Origin: Thermoguttaceae bacterium | GTDB taxonomy: Bacteria; Planctomycetota; Planctomycetia; Pirellulales; Thermoguttaceae | Assembly: GCA_028695865.1 (NCBI GenBank) | Contig: JAQVID010000012.1 | Span: 1 to 16,979 of the forward strand | DNA: 16,979 nucleotides | Direction: 5' to 3' | Shown here: one piece after another, positions 1 to 7,809 of the stretch | Position numbering within the stretch: the stretch's first letter is position 1 | How the letters are laid out: every line of letters begins with the position of its first letter | The notes under the pieces: generated by a model | The model's input: only the letters and a program-made list of their open reading frames with translations | What the model was told of the DNA's origin: nothing | The model's database searches: none | Position numbers and translations under genes: made by a program

Positions 1-13
1 ATACCGAGTGTGT

Positions 14-2941
14 TCAGTTTTGTTTTTTCTTCAACAAATCGCTCAATAACTTTTTTTTTTCGAGGTCCCAGATGAAGATTTCGCCCGTTTCGCCGCCTGC
101 ACAAATTCGCTTGCCCGATGGGTCGAAATCGACTCGTCGCAAGCGGAACTGTTTCGACGAAGCAAATGGAATGGAGATATCTTGAATCAAAGTTCCCTCA
201 TTAGTCCAGAGCTTCATACTGCCGTCCCCGGCGCACGAAATATATTGTGTCTTTTGCCGATTGGTCGCGATATATTGAATCGGGGCATGGTGACCTTTGA
301 TCTTTTTAATGAGATGCCCGTCCGGAAAAGAAAAATACAGGAGTTCACCCGCGATATTTCCGGCAAGCAAACAGGGCGTTGGCCCTTTTTCAGACGGAAT
401 GAAAATGAAAAAAGTCATTTCCTGGTGATCGTCCTGCCCCACTGCGTTGATATCATCCAAATTGACAGTTACACACGGATTATCGACGTTATCGGAATCA
501 AAAAGGACCATGATGTTCGACGAATCCAAACCGATGAATTCACCAGAACGAAGTGGGTTATCCAGCAGAAAAGGCGAAATGGCCGTTGGCGTATCCGCCG
601 CAGGCATACCTTTAGCGAACACATTGGGCATTTGAGCATTCATGATACTATTGTCCCCGTTGGACACTGCCTTACCCGATTTCGACATATTGATCAAAGC
701 ACTTTTCAGGGGTGTTTTAATCTCTTGACTTACGGCAAGTGATTTCAGGTCCCAATACTGAAGTATTCCGCCGGGCGAAAGAGTCGCAAACGATTTTTCG
801 TCCGCCGAAAAACAAATCATATCGACAATCTGCCGACAAGGCGATGTCTTGATCGGCAAAGGTGTTTTAAGCGAATATTCTTCGAGTTGAGCGGGCAAAA
901 GCGGATCGTTGGGATCAATACGATAAGCTTGTTGCGCAATCGCGAGTGCCCCTTGTGCGAAATTGTCTGCCAAGGCCAAAGTAATCTTTTGAGTCAACCC
1001 GTTTTTCATCGCCGAGATTTTTTCATTTTGCTGTGAATCGGCCCGGGCAGATTCTTCAACAGACTTTTTTTCCGCAGCCACTCGCAGATACGATTCCCGT
1101 AATCGTCCATTTGATTCCCGTAATCGCCCATTTAACTCGCGTAATCCCCACAAGGCGGTACCAATCAAGAAAACAACGGCTACACCAAAGGCGAACTTCA
1201 AAAATCGATCACGACGTCGCGCAGACATTCCCTGGTACACGGCGTGCTCAAGTTGAGTGATTCGCTCTTGGCAATTTTGGGTAAATCCCGCGGTAAAACT
1301 GTCAGGCTTTCCTTCGATATGGTGTTGATACATACGATTGAGGTATTCCAGAATGGCCGTTGTTTGCCCATAGTCGCGAAGCAAAATGGTCTGGTCCGCC
1401 AAAAAACAACGGGACTGCCATTCCGATTCAAGGGCCGTATAGAACATTCTCGTTTCCGAGGTTTGTAATTCACGATCTTCTGCCGATAATTCCCGAATAC
1501 GTCGAAATTCGTCTACCGCCGCGATTTGCTCGGGCAACGTCAATGACAAGGCACGATAGTTTTTTTGCGTAGTTTCAACTTCAGTACGAAGTCGTTGAAA
1601 ATTGGTTTTGGCTGCCTCATAACGGTCCATCAGTTCGGCTTGACTCTGATAATCTCTCAGAGCGTCCGCAAACAGGCCGGCATGGGCATATCGTTCCTGC
1701 GGCAGGACAGCAAGACTCCTTTGAACAATTTGGGCCAATTCATCCGGAACAGTCCTTCCTGTTACATCGACGGAAGGCAATGGAGGCCAAGCTCCTTGAC
1801 GCACTTTGCGTCGAGCCGCTTGAGGTCCTTCGTTCAGATATGTCTCTTCGTAAGGCGCTTTGCCGGTAATGATTTGATAAAGAATGCCACCGAGCATAAA
1901 AACATCAGAGGCGGGCGAAACACAGTCTGCCCGACCGGCTGCAATCTCCGGCGGCATATACACCGTGGTGCCACCGATATAGCGTTTTTTCTCGTCAGAA
2001 CGCTCATCAAGAGAAAGAGCCATTCCCCAATCGACTACGTAAATTTCGCCATACTCGTCGTCAAGCATCACATTGTCCGGTTTAACATCGCCATGCACGA
2101 TATGACACACCTTGTGCGAATAGGCAAGAACGCGGGCAACACGAGCCAACGTTGCAATGTTTTCGGAAAAGGACTGCGTCAAAAAGACATCTGCCCACGA
2201 CTGCCCTCGAATATATCGCTCGACAAAAACGGGGTCATTCGATTCATCTGTCTGCGATAAGGAGAAAATCGCCGGGACGCTCTGATGTGTCAGACGCGAC
2301 TGCAATCGGGCTTCTTGAGCAAGTTCCGAACTCGAAACAGTGTCGTCGTGACATTGGAATCGTGATTCTTTCAATACGAGAAGTTGGCCGGTACTTGCTT
2401 GACGCACTTCGTAAACATTTTTCTGGCCGCCGCGGTCCAGGTAGCGTATCACGCGATAATCTTCTGAAAGCGAAAGAACATCACCACTTGGGTGCCGAAA
2501 AGAATCCGCGTTTTCCGGAGCGTCTTCGGGCAGCAGTCGTTCTTCAAACCACTGATGGTTTTCGCGTCGGCAATTCTCAAGGAAATCTTTTTCATCCGGA
2601 AAACGAAGCAGCATGCTCTCAAAACGTATGGTTTTACGAGACATTTCAAGTTCGGTTTCGATGAGGCGTTTTTTGAGCGAAGTAAAATCAATTCGGATCG
2701 ATTCATCATGGAATACCTTTCGGGCATTCATGAGAATTGTTTCAACGGCAGGAGGATTCCCTTTTTTCCATTGCCGTTTGAAATAATCGACCAAGGCAAT
2801 TTCCGCGAATTTATTCCGCTCCGCCCCAGACAGTTCCGAGGCGAGTATAAAATTGCGCAAGTCTTCCATTTTGGGATTTTTCGACGACTTGCGCCACCGG
2901 AAAACCATTTCATGTATTTTTGTTATGTCAATATCGAGCAT
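14..2941 (-). CDS. Membrane Ser/Thr protein kinase with C-terminal WD40 repeats
   Basis: Predicted 975-residue transmembrane Hanks-type kinase. Residues 1-150 are an uncharacterised helical N-terminus. The kinase domain spans about 161-430, with the VAIK-type lysine at K191, alpha-C glutamate probably E210, catalytic loop HGDVKPDN (283-290, D285), DWG (304-306) in place of DFG, and MPPE (329-332) in place of APE. The glycine loop is degenerate: around 168-177 it reads LDRGGQKNVY, keeping only the central GG. A predicted coiled-coil stretch (440-570) leads to one TM helix (about 581-599). A short heptad-like repeat follows, then a C-terminal propeller-like part in which three WD40-type strands end in YWD, LW and IWD (729-731, 911-912, 957-959). 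The topology implies a cytoplasmic kinase and an exported WD40 part. The start ATG has only a weak AAGAAAG upstream. It lies 165 bp downstream of an ECF sigma gene on the same strand, a pairing known in planctomycetes. Substrates are unknown. The stop is TGA, 13 bp from the window edge. Confidence 0.9.
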   Translation of the reverse strand: MLDIDITKIHEMVFRWRKSSKNPKMEDLRNFILASELSGAERNKFAEIALVDYFKRQWKKGNPPAVETILMNARKVFHDESIRIDFTSLKKRLIETELEMSRKTIRFESMLLRFPDEKDFLENCRRENHQWFEERLLPEDAPENADSFRHPSGDVLSLSEDYRVIRYLDRGGQKNVYEVRQASTGQLLVLKESRFQCHDDTVSSSELAQEARLQSRLTHQSVPAIFSLSQTDESNDPVFVERYIRGQSWADVFLTQSFSENIATLARVARVLAYSHKVCHIVHGDVKPDNVMLDDEYGEIYVVDWGMALSLDERSDEKKRYIGGTTVYMPPEIAAGRADCVSPASDVFMLGGILYQIITGKAPYEETYLNEGPQAARRKVRQGAWPPLPSVDVTGRTVPDELAQIVQRSLAVLPQERYAHAGLFADALRDYQSQAELMDRYEAAKTNFQRLRTEVETTQKNYRALSLTLPEQIAAVDEFRRIRELSAEDRELQTSETRMFYTALESEWQSRCFLADQTILLRDYGQTTAILEYLNRMYQHHIEGKPDSFTAGFTQNCQERITQLEHAVYQGMSARRRDRFLKFAFGVAVVFLIGTALWGLRELNGRLRESNGRLRESYLRVAAEKKSVEESARADSQQNEKISAMKNGLTQKITLALADNFAQGALAIAQQAYRIDPNDPLLPAQLEEYSLKTPLPIKTSPCRQIVDMICFSADEKSFATLSPGGILQYWDLKSLAVSQEIKTPLKSALINMSKSGKAVSNGDNSIMNAQMPNVFAKGMPAADTPTAISPFLLDNPLRSGEFIGLDSSNIMVLFDSDNVDNPCVTVNLDDINAVGQDDHQEMTFFIFIPSEKGPTPCLLAGNIAGELLYFSFPDGHLIKKIKGHHAPIQYIATNRQKTQYISCAGDGSMKLWTNEGTLIQDISIPFASSKQFRLRRVDFDPSGKRICAGGETGEIFIWDLEKKKLLSDLLKKKQN
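1092..1133. repeat. 21-bp in-frame tandem repeat inside the kinase gene
   Basis: Two adjacent 21-bp units (1092-1112 and 1113-1133) differ at one position. A degenerate third unit follows at about 1134-1150. On the coding strand they encode the heptad NGRLRES twice (residues 604-617), directly after the TM helix. The periodicity of seven residues suits an extendable helical or coiled-coil juxtamembrane stalk. Confidence 0.8.
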
Positions 2942-2950
2942 GGTAATTAT

Positions 2951-2973
2951 TCAACTTTCTTGAACTCAACTTT
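2951..2973 (-). repeat. Short direct repeat upstream of the kinase start
   Basis: The octamer TCAACTTT occurs at 2951-2958 and 2966-2973 (15 bp apart). On the coding strand this is AAAGTTGA twice, 10-32 bases before the kinase ATG. The first coding-strand copy overlaps the inverted repeat TTGA-GT-TCAA. It may be a control site for the kinase gene, but an 8-bp repeat in AT-rich DNA can arise by chance. Confidence 0.25.
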
Positions 2974-3106
2974 TGGACACTTTATCGTCACGACCGGAAT
3001 TTTCCTGTCGAACGGCGTTATGCCCCGTCTTCCGAAAGCAAATGGAAAACAGCGGGAAAAAGAACTATCGTCGGCATAAAAACGGCTTCCGCGGGTTGCC
3101 TTACTG

Positions 3107-3769
3107 CTAATTGGATGAAAGATCGTGATCTTCCATGAAACGTATTACTTCCGGAAGGCTCAAGACACGTTTTGTCAATCTTGTCATTTGCATTCGAACA
3201 GAATCTTCCGTTTTTCCTTCCCCCAATTCTTCTGCTATTTCGGCATACTCCCTGTTTTGGCAGCGCAGTTTCCACAGCAGCATTTCATCGGGCCGCAGGT
3301 GTTTTTTCAAAATACCCTCAAAGAAAAAATCGGCCGCGTCATGCAACACCAGATCGTCGCTATCGTCGGACGCGATGGGCTCATCACACACCGTATAGCC
3401 TTCATCGTCGTCCCTCGTCTGGTCAAGTGAAATGTTGTACTTTTTTAATTGTCTGATTTTGTCAATCACGATGTTTTGAATGCAACGAGCGGCAAATCTT
3501 TTGAAATCATTTACCGTTTCGTATTGATCCAAATCCAAATTCGGCGCGTCTCCGGAAGAAAGCACCGTGTTTCGTTGCAGAAGCTTTAATATGTATGTAT
3601 CGGTTACCGAAGTCGTCCGGACATTTGTCCCGGCCGTCTTGCTTTTCGCAACGCGGTGAAAATACTCGGTTAAAGAATCACAAATTGTTGCGACTACCAT
3701 TTGACGGGTCTCGGGTGACGCATGACGATAATTGTCTTGTAATCTCTTCCATTCTTCGTCTGAAAGCAT
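3107..3769 (-). CDS. ECF-type RNA polymerase sigma factor
   Basis: A 220-residue sigma-70-like protein. Region 2 is recognisable at about 50-112, where the pattern from TDTYILKLL to FAARCIQNIVIDKIRQLKK resembles the divergent planctomycete ECF family (Pfam Sigma70_ECF). A very acidic linker rich in Asp (118-148) separates it from region 4 (about 158-205), which ends in the helix-turn-helix sequence SVRMQMTRLTKRV. No sigma-3 domain is present, as is normal for ECF factors. The ATG at 3769 has a good Shine-Dalgarno (AAGG, seven bases upstream). The stop is TAG. No anti-sigma factor is encoded next to it. The kinase gene lies 165 bp downstream on the same strand, so phosphorylation-based control is the likely mode, as inferred for other planctomycete ECF-kinase pairs. 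Target promoters are unknown. Confidence 0.88.
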   Translation of the reverse strand: MLSDEEWKRLQDNYRHASPETRQMVVATICDSLTEYFHRVAKSKTAGTNVRTTSVTDTYILKLLQRNTVLSSGDAPNLDLDQYETVNDFKRFAARCIQNIVIDKIRQLKKYNISLDQTRDDDEGYTVCDEPIASDDSDDLVLHDAADFFFEGILKKHLRPDEMLLWKLRCQNREYAEIAEELGEGKTEDSVRMQMTRLTKRVLSLPEVIRFMEDHDLSSN

Positions 3770-3936
3770 TTTTTATCCTTCACTGGCTCTGTTTAGCATA
3801 CCATAACATCAAATTCATCATCACGGACAAGTTCTGGTAAACCGCAATTTCCCAAAATAAGACTGTCGGAACCCAAACAGTTTCACTTGCAACATCTTTC
3901 GTTGTAAAAAGCTGTAAACAAAAGAATATGACCGTT

Positions 3937-4356
3937 CTACTTGTCCTTGAGATTATTATAGCCTGTTCTTTTTTGCCGGTCAATGAAAGAGTCGTGGATA
4001 AAATACTTGAGTATTACACACATACAAAGACCAGCGACGAAACCGGAAACATTTTGAATAAGGTCAATCCATTCAAAAGATCGTCCGGTAAGCGGTTGAA
4101 TCAGTTCGATTGCACAGGCGTAAATCAAACCGATCAGTAAGACGGCGTTTTGCGGCAGGTTTCCCCGTACGCCTTCGACGATTATACCCAACAAGAAAAA
4201 TACCGCAAAATGAAGTAGGCTGAATCGACTGACTTCGCTTACCCGCTCCCGGAGGAAGCCAAACAGCGACCAAGGGTTCGGATGCAAAAGCATGAGACTC
4301 AAAAAGATCAAATAAATCACGCCACTTATTTTTACTATAGTGCCCATATTATACAT
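3937..4356 (-). CDS. VanZ-like integral membrane protein
   Basis: A 139-residue protein with about four predicted TM segments (roughly 8-24, 48-62, 70-88 and 103-119). The conserved VanZ-like core is visible as YACAIELIQPLTGRSFEWID (residues 79-98): acidic-x-x-Q, then R, then D before an N-x-x-G. VanZ proteins are named for the teicoplanin-resistance protein of VanA clusters, but most homologues have no proven role, and nothing here points to glycopeptide resistance. The ATG at 4356 has AGGG four bases upstream; a second ATG nine bases in is an alternative start. It lies 167 bp upstream of the ECF sigma gene on the same strand, so it may be the first gene of that unit or simply a neighbour. 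The stop is TAG. Confidence 0.8.
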   Translation of the reverse strand: MYNMGTIVKISGVIYLIFLSLMLLHPNPWSLFGFLRERVSEVSRFSLLHFAVFFLLGIIVEGVRGNLPQNAVLLIGLIYACAIELIQPLTGRSFEWIDLIQNVSGFVAGLCMCVILKYFIHDSFIDRQKRTGYNNLKDK

Positions 4357-4668
4357 ATTTCCCTGTTCTGCTTAAATATCCGCTATTTTATGATATTTTT
4401 TGGAAAAATGCTATAGCTTTGGAAGCGGAAAATTCTTAAAATTCCACGATTTCATTTTGTAGACCAGAGCCAACTCCTTGCGGTGTTTCTACCGTCTTGT
4501 CTGACAGGGGAGAAGGTTTTGTCGTCTCAAACAGCATATTATTTATACTGTTTAGTTGATTTTTCGTGTTGTGCGGCCTGAAGCAGCGGTAGTGAAAAGA
4601 CAAAAAACTCAATGAGAATTGATCGGGAAGCTGTAAAGAGTTTCCGAATATGAAGGAGAAAGAAGCAA
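4357..4668. other. 312-bp divergent intergenic region
   Basis: AT-rich gap between the VanZ-like gene (minus) and the anchored-protein gene (plus). It must hold both promoters, but I find no good -35/-10 pair. The best -10-like box on the plus strand is TATACT (4544-4549), with no matching -35 at 16-18 bp. The only clear symmetry is the inverted repeat at 4374-4398. No RNA gene or convincing small ORF is visible. Confidence 0.5.
4374..4398. repeat. Inverted repeat AAATATC-N11-GATATTT
   Basis: Perfect 7-bp arms (4374-4380 and 4392-4398) separated by 11 bp, 18-42 bp upstream of the VanZ-like start codon. It could be an operator in that gene's promoter region. AT-rich composition makes chance occurrence fairly likely. 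Confidence 0.3.
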
Positions 4669-5283
4669 ATGGGTGATAAACTTGTCAACAGTTTTATCGC
4701 GTCCATTATAGGCTGTATGAGCGCAGCGATAACGGTCTGGTTTCTTTCGGACTCCAAATCATCCGAACCGGTTGTTCCAGCGTGTGCCGTAACGTGTCCT
4801 GTCAATAATCAAGGCAATTCAGGGCACATGACGTCGCTGGTCGTTGATCATCTGCAAGTAAATGATCGTTTGGTCGTTGTCGATCAGCGAACAGGCAAGC
4901 CGATGATTGAGTTCAAAGACGGAAACGCTTATGTCCAGAACGGAATCTATACGCGTCAACTGGGCAGTATGGAAATTGTGAGTCAAAAAGTGCAAATTAC
5001 GCCCGACAATCCGATTCAGCCGCAGCATACCGTTTTCGCGGAACTGGCAATCAATCGTCAAGGCAGCCCCTATTTTGCGTTGTTGAGTTCTCAAAAAACG
5101 CATTCGATCAATTTTGGTTTTGACACGACGGAGACCGGTTACATTATTTCGCAAAATAATCGACAACCGGCGGTTGTTCCGCAGGCAATTTTGCCGATCC
5201 CCAAGCCGCAGGACGCGAACAGTCAGGTACCCCCCACGGAATCGATTGCGTCCGGTCATTCGAACTCTTTGGAATACCATTGA
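4669..5283 (+). CDS. N-terminally anchored exported protein, unknown function
   Basis: A 204-residue protein I do not recognise. Residues 5-26 form a hydrophobic helix. It includes IIGC (13-16), which resembles a lipobox, but the hydrophobic run continues past the Cys, so a plain membrane anchor is more likely. After a short Ser/Pro/Cys-containing linker (C39, C43), residues 57-165 are a beta-rich region of short alternating hydrophobic strands with turns such as TGKP and KDG, possibly a beta-solenoid or trimeric fibre-like fold. The C-terminal 35 residues are Pro/Gln/Ser-rich and probably disordered. The ATG is supported by AGGAG about ten bases upstream. It is followed after 22 bp by a predicted outer-membrane barrel gene, and the two are probably co-transcribed. 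A paired surface or periplasmic role is inference only. Confidence 0.75.
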   Translation: MGDKLVNSFIASIIGCMSAAITVWFLSDSKSSEPVVPACAVTCPVNNQGNSGHMTSLVVDHLQVNDRLVVVDQRTGKPMIEFKDGNAYVQNGIYTRQLGSMEIVSQKVQITPDNPIQPQHTVFAELAINRQGSPYFALLSSQKTHSINFGFDTTETGYIISQNNRQPAVVPQAILPIPKPQDANSQVPPTESIASGHSNSLEYH

Positions 5284-5305
5284 TACAGAGAAAAACGGTA
5301 CTGAA

Positions 5306-6301
5306 ATGAAATTCACACGTCATACAACCGGTTTTTTCACTCATGCGAGCATGCTTGCTCTTTGCATGATGTTATCGATACCCTGGGCACTCAGTCAGGA
5401 ATCCGATTATCTGTTGCGTGGTAGTATGGGTAATCTTTCGCAACTGCCGATCAGCCCGTTTCGCGGTCGGACAACAGCCAACGTATTCGGAGAATGGACT
5501 AATCTTGACCGCACGACAGAGCAGCCGGACCAGTCGCCACTCGACAAAGGATTTAAGACAGGTATTTGGGGTGGAGGAATCGGACGCGACAGGCTTTTTG
5601 GCCGGAATATTCTTTGCGGCGTGGGGATAAACGCGCTCTCCATGGATATTACCCCGAACGATCCGCTTCTGGACGGCAAGTTAACTTCTTTGTCGGGCAA
5701 CGCTCATGTAAGTCTGTTTGGGGAACTGTGGTTTATTGATTTGGGCTTGGGCTTTGGCCGGAACCGCAGCGAAAACGATTACCATGATTCGTCTGTGGTT
5801 TATCGCAATAAGTACAGCGGAACTCAATGGAACTACAATGTTGACTGCGGAATACGTTTTCGTCAAGGATTCACCAGAATTGAACCATTACTTGGCCTTC
5901 ACGCTTCCAGTTTGGACGAGCCGAGCAACGCGAACCATTTTCCGATTTCCAACAGTTTTTATCAGGCGGATTCCAACGTTTTTTGTTCGTGCCGCACGTT
6001 AGTGGGCAGCCGATTTTCTTGGGAATTTCAAACCAGGTTTGCCACGGTCAGTCCCATGATGTACGTAACCTGGCTTCATGAATTCGGTGATTCGGCTCTG
6101 TTTACAACCAGTGAACTCATGCCTTTTCCGGTCGCTTACCGTTTTGGCAACAGCAGTGCGCCGCGGGACAGATTGCTTCTTTCGGCGGGCATAACATCGG
6201 CCTTACGCGACACAGTCGATCTGCTCATTTATTATAATTCGACCTTCGCAAAAGATTTCAGTGGTCACACCGTATTCGGTGGGGTCAACATGAAATTCTG
6301 A
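5306..6301 (+). CDS. Predicted outer-membrane beta-barrel protein (autotransporter-barrel-like)
   Basis: A 331-residue exported protein. It has a signal peptide (hydrophobic core about 15-29, likely cleavage near WALS-Q at 30/31). The rest is rich in alternating aromatic/hydrophobic strands separated by polar turns, and it ends in phenylalanine (VNMKF), the usual C-terminal signal of outer-membrane barrels. The motif WLHEFGD and the order of the strands before it resemble the autotransporter barrel family. At about 300 mature residues there is room for the barrel but no long passenger. I chose the ATG at 5306 because it begins the signal peptide. The same frame is open from 5114, but that stretch is Arg-rich and overlaps the upstream gene. 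The Shine-Dalgarno is poor, so translation may depend on the upstream gene (stop 5283). Confidence 0.75.
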   Translation: MKFTRHTTGFFTHASMLALCMMLSIPWALSQESDYLLRGSMGNLSQLPISPFRGRTTANVFGEWTNLDRTTEQPDQSPLDKGFKTGIWGGGIGRDRLFGRNILCGVGINALSMDITPNDPLLDGKLTSLSGNAHVSLFGELWFIDLGLGFGRNRSENDYHDSSVVYRNKYSGTQWNYNVDCGIRFRQGFTRIEPLLGLHASSLDEPSNANHFPISNSFYQADSNVFCSCRTLVGSRFSWEFQTRFATVSPMMYVTWLHEFGDSALFTTSELMPFPVAYRFGNSSAPRDRLLLSAGITSALRDTVDLLIYYNSTFAKDFSGHTVFGGVNMKF

Positions 6302-6351
6302 TCAATCAAGCTTGCCCGATTTTTCCGGCGGCGCGAACCGATACGAAAACC

Positions 6352-7533
6352 TTACCGTGACGCGGCGACCATGACTTCCTGCCGATTGAACTGAAGCTGT
6401 CGGACGTTGATTTGAGAAAAGCCCCAAGAGCGAATTCGCTGAACATAATCGGGGATTTCCGTCGCAAGCTTCCAGTCGAACAACTTGAGTGTAAAGAGCA
6501 TTCCACGGATCGACAGGTCGTCGCGACACGCTAATTCTTCCAAGGCGTCAAGCGTATACGAAGGCGCAACATTCATATCGGTCAGAAGCCAGCGCGCTTT
6601 GCGGAAAAGCTTGCGTTTGAGTTGGCTGATTTTACCGCGAGCATGAACGAAGTTGGGGTGTGCCAGGACAGCCGGGTCCATTTCAGCCGGGTCCACGCCA
6701 ACCACAAAGGCGTCCCGGGCAAGCAGAGCTTGCGACCCGCCGCCGGGTGCCGAACCAATGTCAACACAATGACTTCCCTGGCCGATGGGAAACCCTGACC
6801 AACGGAGTCCTTCCTCAAATTTAAGCCAGGCCCGCGAAACGGCATCGCTCGGCAATTGCAAAGGAAGCAGACCGCCAGGCCAGCGGGAATGTTCGTCCAC
6901 CACGCGATGAGTACCAATCCACCACTCGTCAGGAGCGACGACAATGCAGTCCAGACAAGTTTCGCCCAAATAGCCTTCGATTGCTTGCCAGGCGTCTTGA
7001 TCGTTTGGAGCAAGACGCTGTTTGACGTCACCGGGACAATTCTGAACAATTTTGCGTTGAATCTCTTGAGCAAGCGACGTTACACCGGGCTCAAAGCGAT
7101 GTTTGCCAGGCTCTTGAGTATCGGGCTGCCACACATGAATACGGTGAATTCCCGAGGAAAACCACGGACTTTCGGGCACTGAATCGATTGCTTCAACAAC
7201 CTGATTCCAAAACGCGTCAGTCATTGTCGCGGGATCGGTCTCCCCGGGACAGGTGATTTTTCCCATCGATAATATACAACTGCGACCAAAAACCGTTTCC
7301 AGCAGTCTTGTATTTTTATTGGTTTTGTGGTTTTCGCTACAGTGAGCTCCGGTCGATATCATGGTTTCATGATCAAGCGGCTTGAAGCGGACAGGATCAA
7401 ATAACCAGGTGGAAAAAGCTCCGCGTGAATAAGAAAAACGCAAGTCAGGATAACAATGGCTTATTTCTTCTTTGAGGACGTGCTGCGCTCCATATTGGCA
7501 GTTGAGGCAAAGCGACGAAAATATTTTTTGCAT
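6352..7533 (-). CDS. rlmM: RlmM-like 23S rRNA 2'-O-ribose methyltransferase
   Basis: Predicted 393-residue SAM-dependent enzyme of the RlmM (YgdE, COG2933) family, which 2'-O-methylates C2498 of 23S rRNA in E. coli. The C-terminal Rossmann methyltransferase shows SRAWLKFEE (K238), the SAM loop DIGSAPGGG (258-266), LLTDM (D319), FTLKLFDWK (K350) and RQLQFNRQEVMVAAS (E386). The full K-D-K-E catalytic set of the family is therefore present. The N-terminal half would be the THUMP-like RNA-binding part. I start at the ATG at 7533, where the RlmM-like sequence MQKIFSS begins. The frame continues to a GTG at 7632, but those 33 residues look unlike the family. E. coli RlmM is 366 residues, so the length fits. 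It converges with the barrel gene (50-bp gap, no clear terminator) and diverges from homoserine dehydrogenase. Confidence 0.87.
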   Translation of the reverse strand: MQKIFSSLCLNCQYGAQHVLKEEISHCYPDLRFSYSRGAFSTWLFDPVRFKPLDHETMISTGAHCSENHKTNKNTRLLETVFGRSCILSMGKITCPGETDPATMTDAFWNQVVEAIDSVPESPWFSSGIHRIHVWQPDTQEPGKHRFEPGVTSLAQEIQRKIVQNCPGDVKQRLAPNDQDAWQAIEGYLGETCLDCIVVAPDEWWIGTHRVVDEHSRWPGGLLPLQLPSDAVSRAWLKFEEGLRWSGFPIGQGSHCVDIGSAPGGGSQALLARDAFVVGVDPAEMDPAVLAHPNFVHARGKISQLKRKLFRKARWLLTDMNVAPSYTLDALEELACRDDLSIRGMLFTLKLFDWKLATEIPDYVQRIRSWGFSQINVRQLQFNRQEVMVAASR

Positions 7534-7578
7534 GGCTGTCAAATCCGGCAATTGGGATGAATTTTTATACCCTGCCCA

Positions 7579-7607
7579 TTGGAAAACGGGAAAACTTGGG
7601 GTATACT
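7579..7607 (+). promoter_or_regulatory. Candidate promoter for homoserine dehydrogenase
   Basis: TTGGAA (7579-7584, 4/6 to the sigma-70 -35 consensus), 17-bp spacer, TATACT (7602-7607, 5/6). It would give a leader of roughly 215 nt before the ATG at 7830. A competing -10 lies at 7716. Confidence 0.35.
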
Positions 7608-7662
7608 GTAAGGTGTATATGTTATGGTTCACGTCTTTTCCGCAGAGCGGAATAAACGCAAC

Positions 7663-7767
7663 GGAATCGGTCGTCCTCGGGAATGAAGTTCACTGGCGGA
7701 AACGATTATGTTTTATATAATCATCCTGTGAAACGACATTCATCCCCGATATTGAGCAACCGATTCC
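7663..7767 (+). repeat. Long-range inverted repeat in the homoserine dehydrogenase leader
   Basis: GGAATCGGT (7663-7671) is perfectly complementary to ACCGATTCC (7759-7767), with 87 nt between. The 3' arm ends immediately before the ATG of the 13-codon ORF. If transcribed from the upstream promoter candidate it could form a 9-bp stem. Only the upstream promoter would include both arms. Confidence 0.25.
7693..7721 (+). promoter_or_regulatory. Alternative promoter for homoserine dehydrogenase
   Basis: A perfect TATAAT (7716-7721) with a poor -35 (CTGGCG, 7693-7698) at 17 bp. It would start transcription about 100 nt before the gene. It cannot be ranked against the 7579-7607 candidate from sequence alone. 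Confidence 0.3.
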
Positions 7768-7809
7768 ATGAATCATACCGTAATTTTCACGACAGTCAAA
7801 TCATTCTGA
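7768..7809 (+). other. Possible 13-codon leader ORF before homoserine dehydrogenase
   Basis: ATG to TGA encoding MNHTVIFTTVKSF, with 3 Thr, 1 Ile and 2 Val, ending 20 nt before the homoserine dehydrogenase start. Thr/Ile-rich leader peptides control thr operons in enterobacteria by attenuation. Here Thr density is modest, the Shine-Dalgarno is weak, and I see no terminator hairpin between it and the gene. It may be a chance ORF. Confidence 0.2.

Noticed and set aside
3062..3106. Terminator after the ECF sigma gene (GGC...GCC followed by GTTTTT on the minus strand)
   Set aside because: Only three outer and two inner pairs around mismatched A's; too weak to call.
3937..4356. Glycopeptide resistance locus based on the VanZ-like protein
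   Set aside because: No vanH/A/X or regulator genes are present; VanZ-like proteins are widespread without resistance.
4519..4581. Possible 20-codon TTG-started ORF after AGGGGAGAAGG
   Set aside because: It lacks any conserved feature and needs a TTG start almost touching the ribosome-site-like sequence.
5114..5305. In-frame N-terminal extension of the barrel protein
   Set aside because: Arg-rich, overlaps the upstream gene, and would bury the signal peptide that begins at 5306.
6302..6351. Terminator between the convergent barrel and RlmM-like genes
   Set aside because: Only the 8-bp palindrome CAAGCTTG followed by CCCGATTTTT; no hairpin with a usable loop.
7534..7632. GTG-started extension of the RlmM-like protein
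   Set aside because: The 33 extra residues are unlike the family, and the region holds promoter-like elements for the divergent gene.
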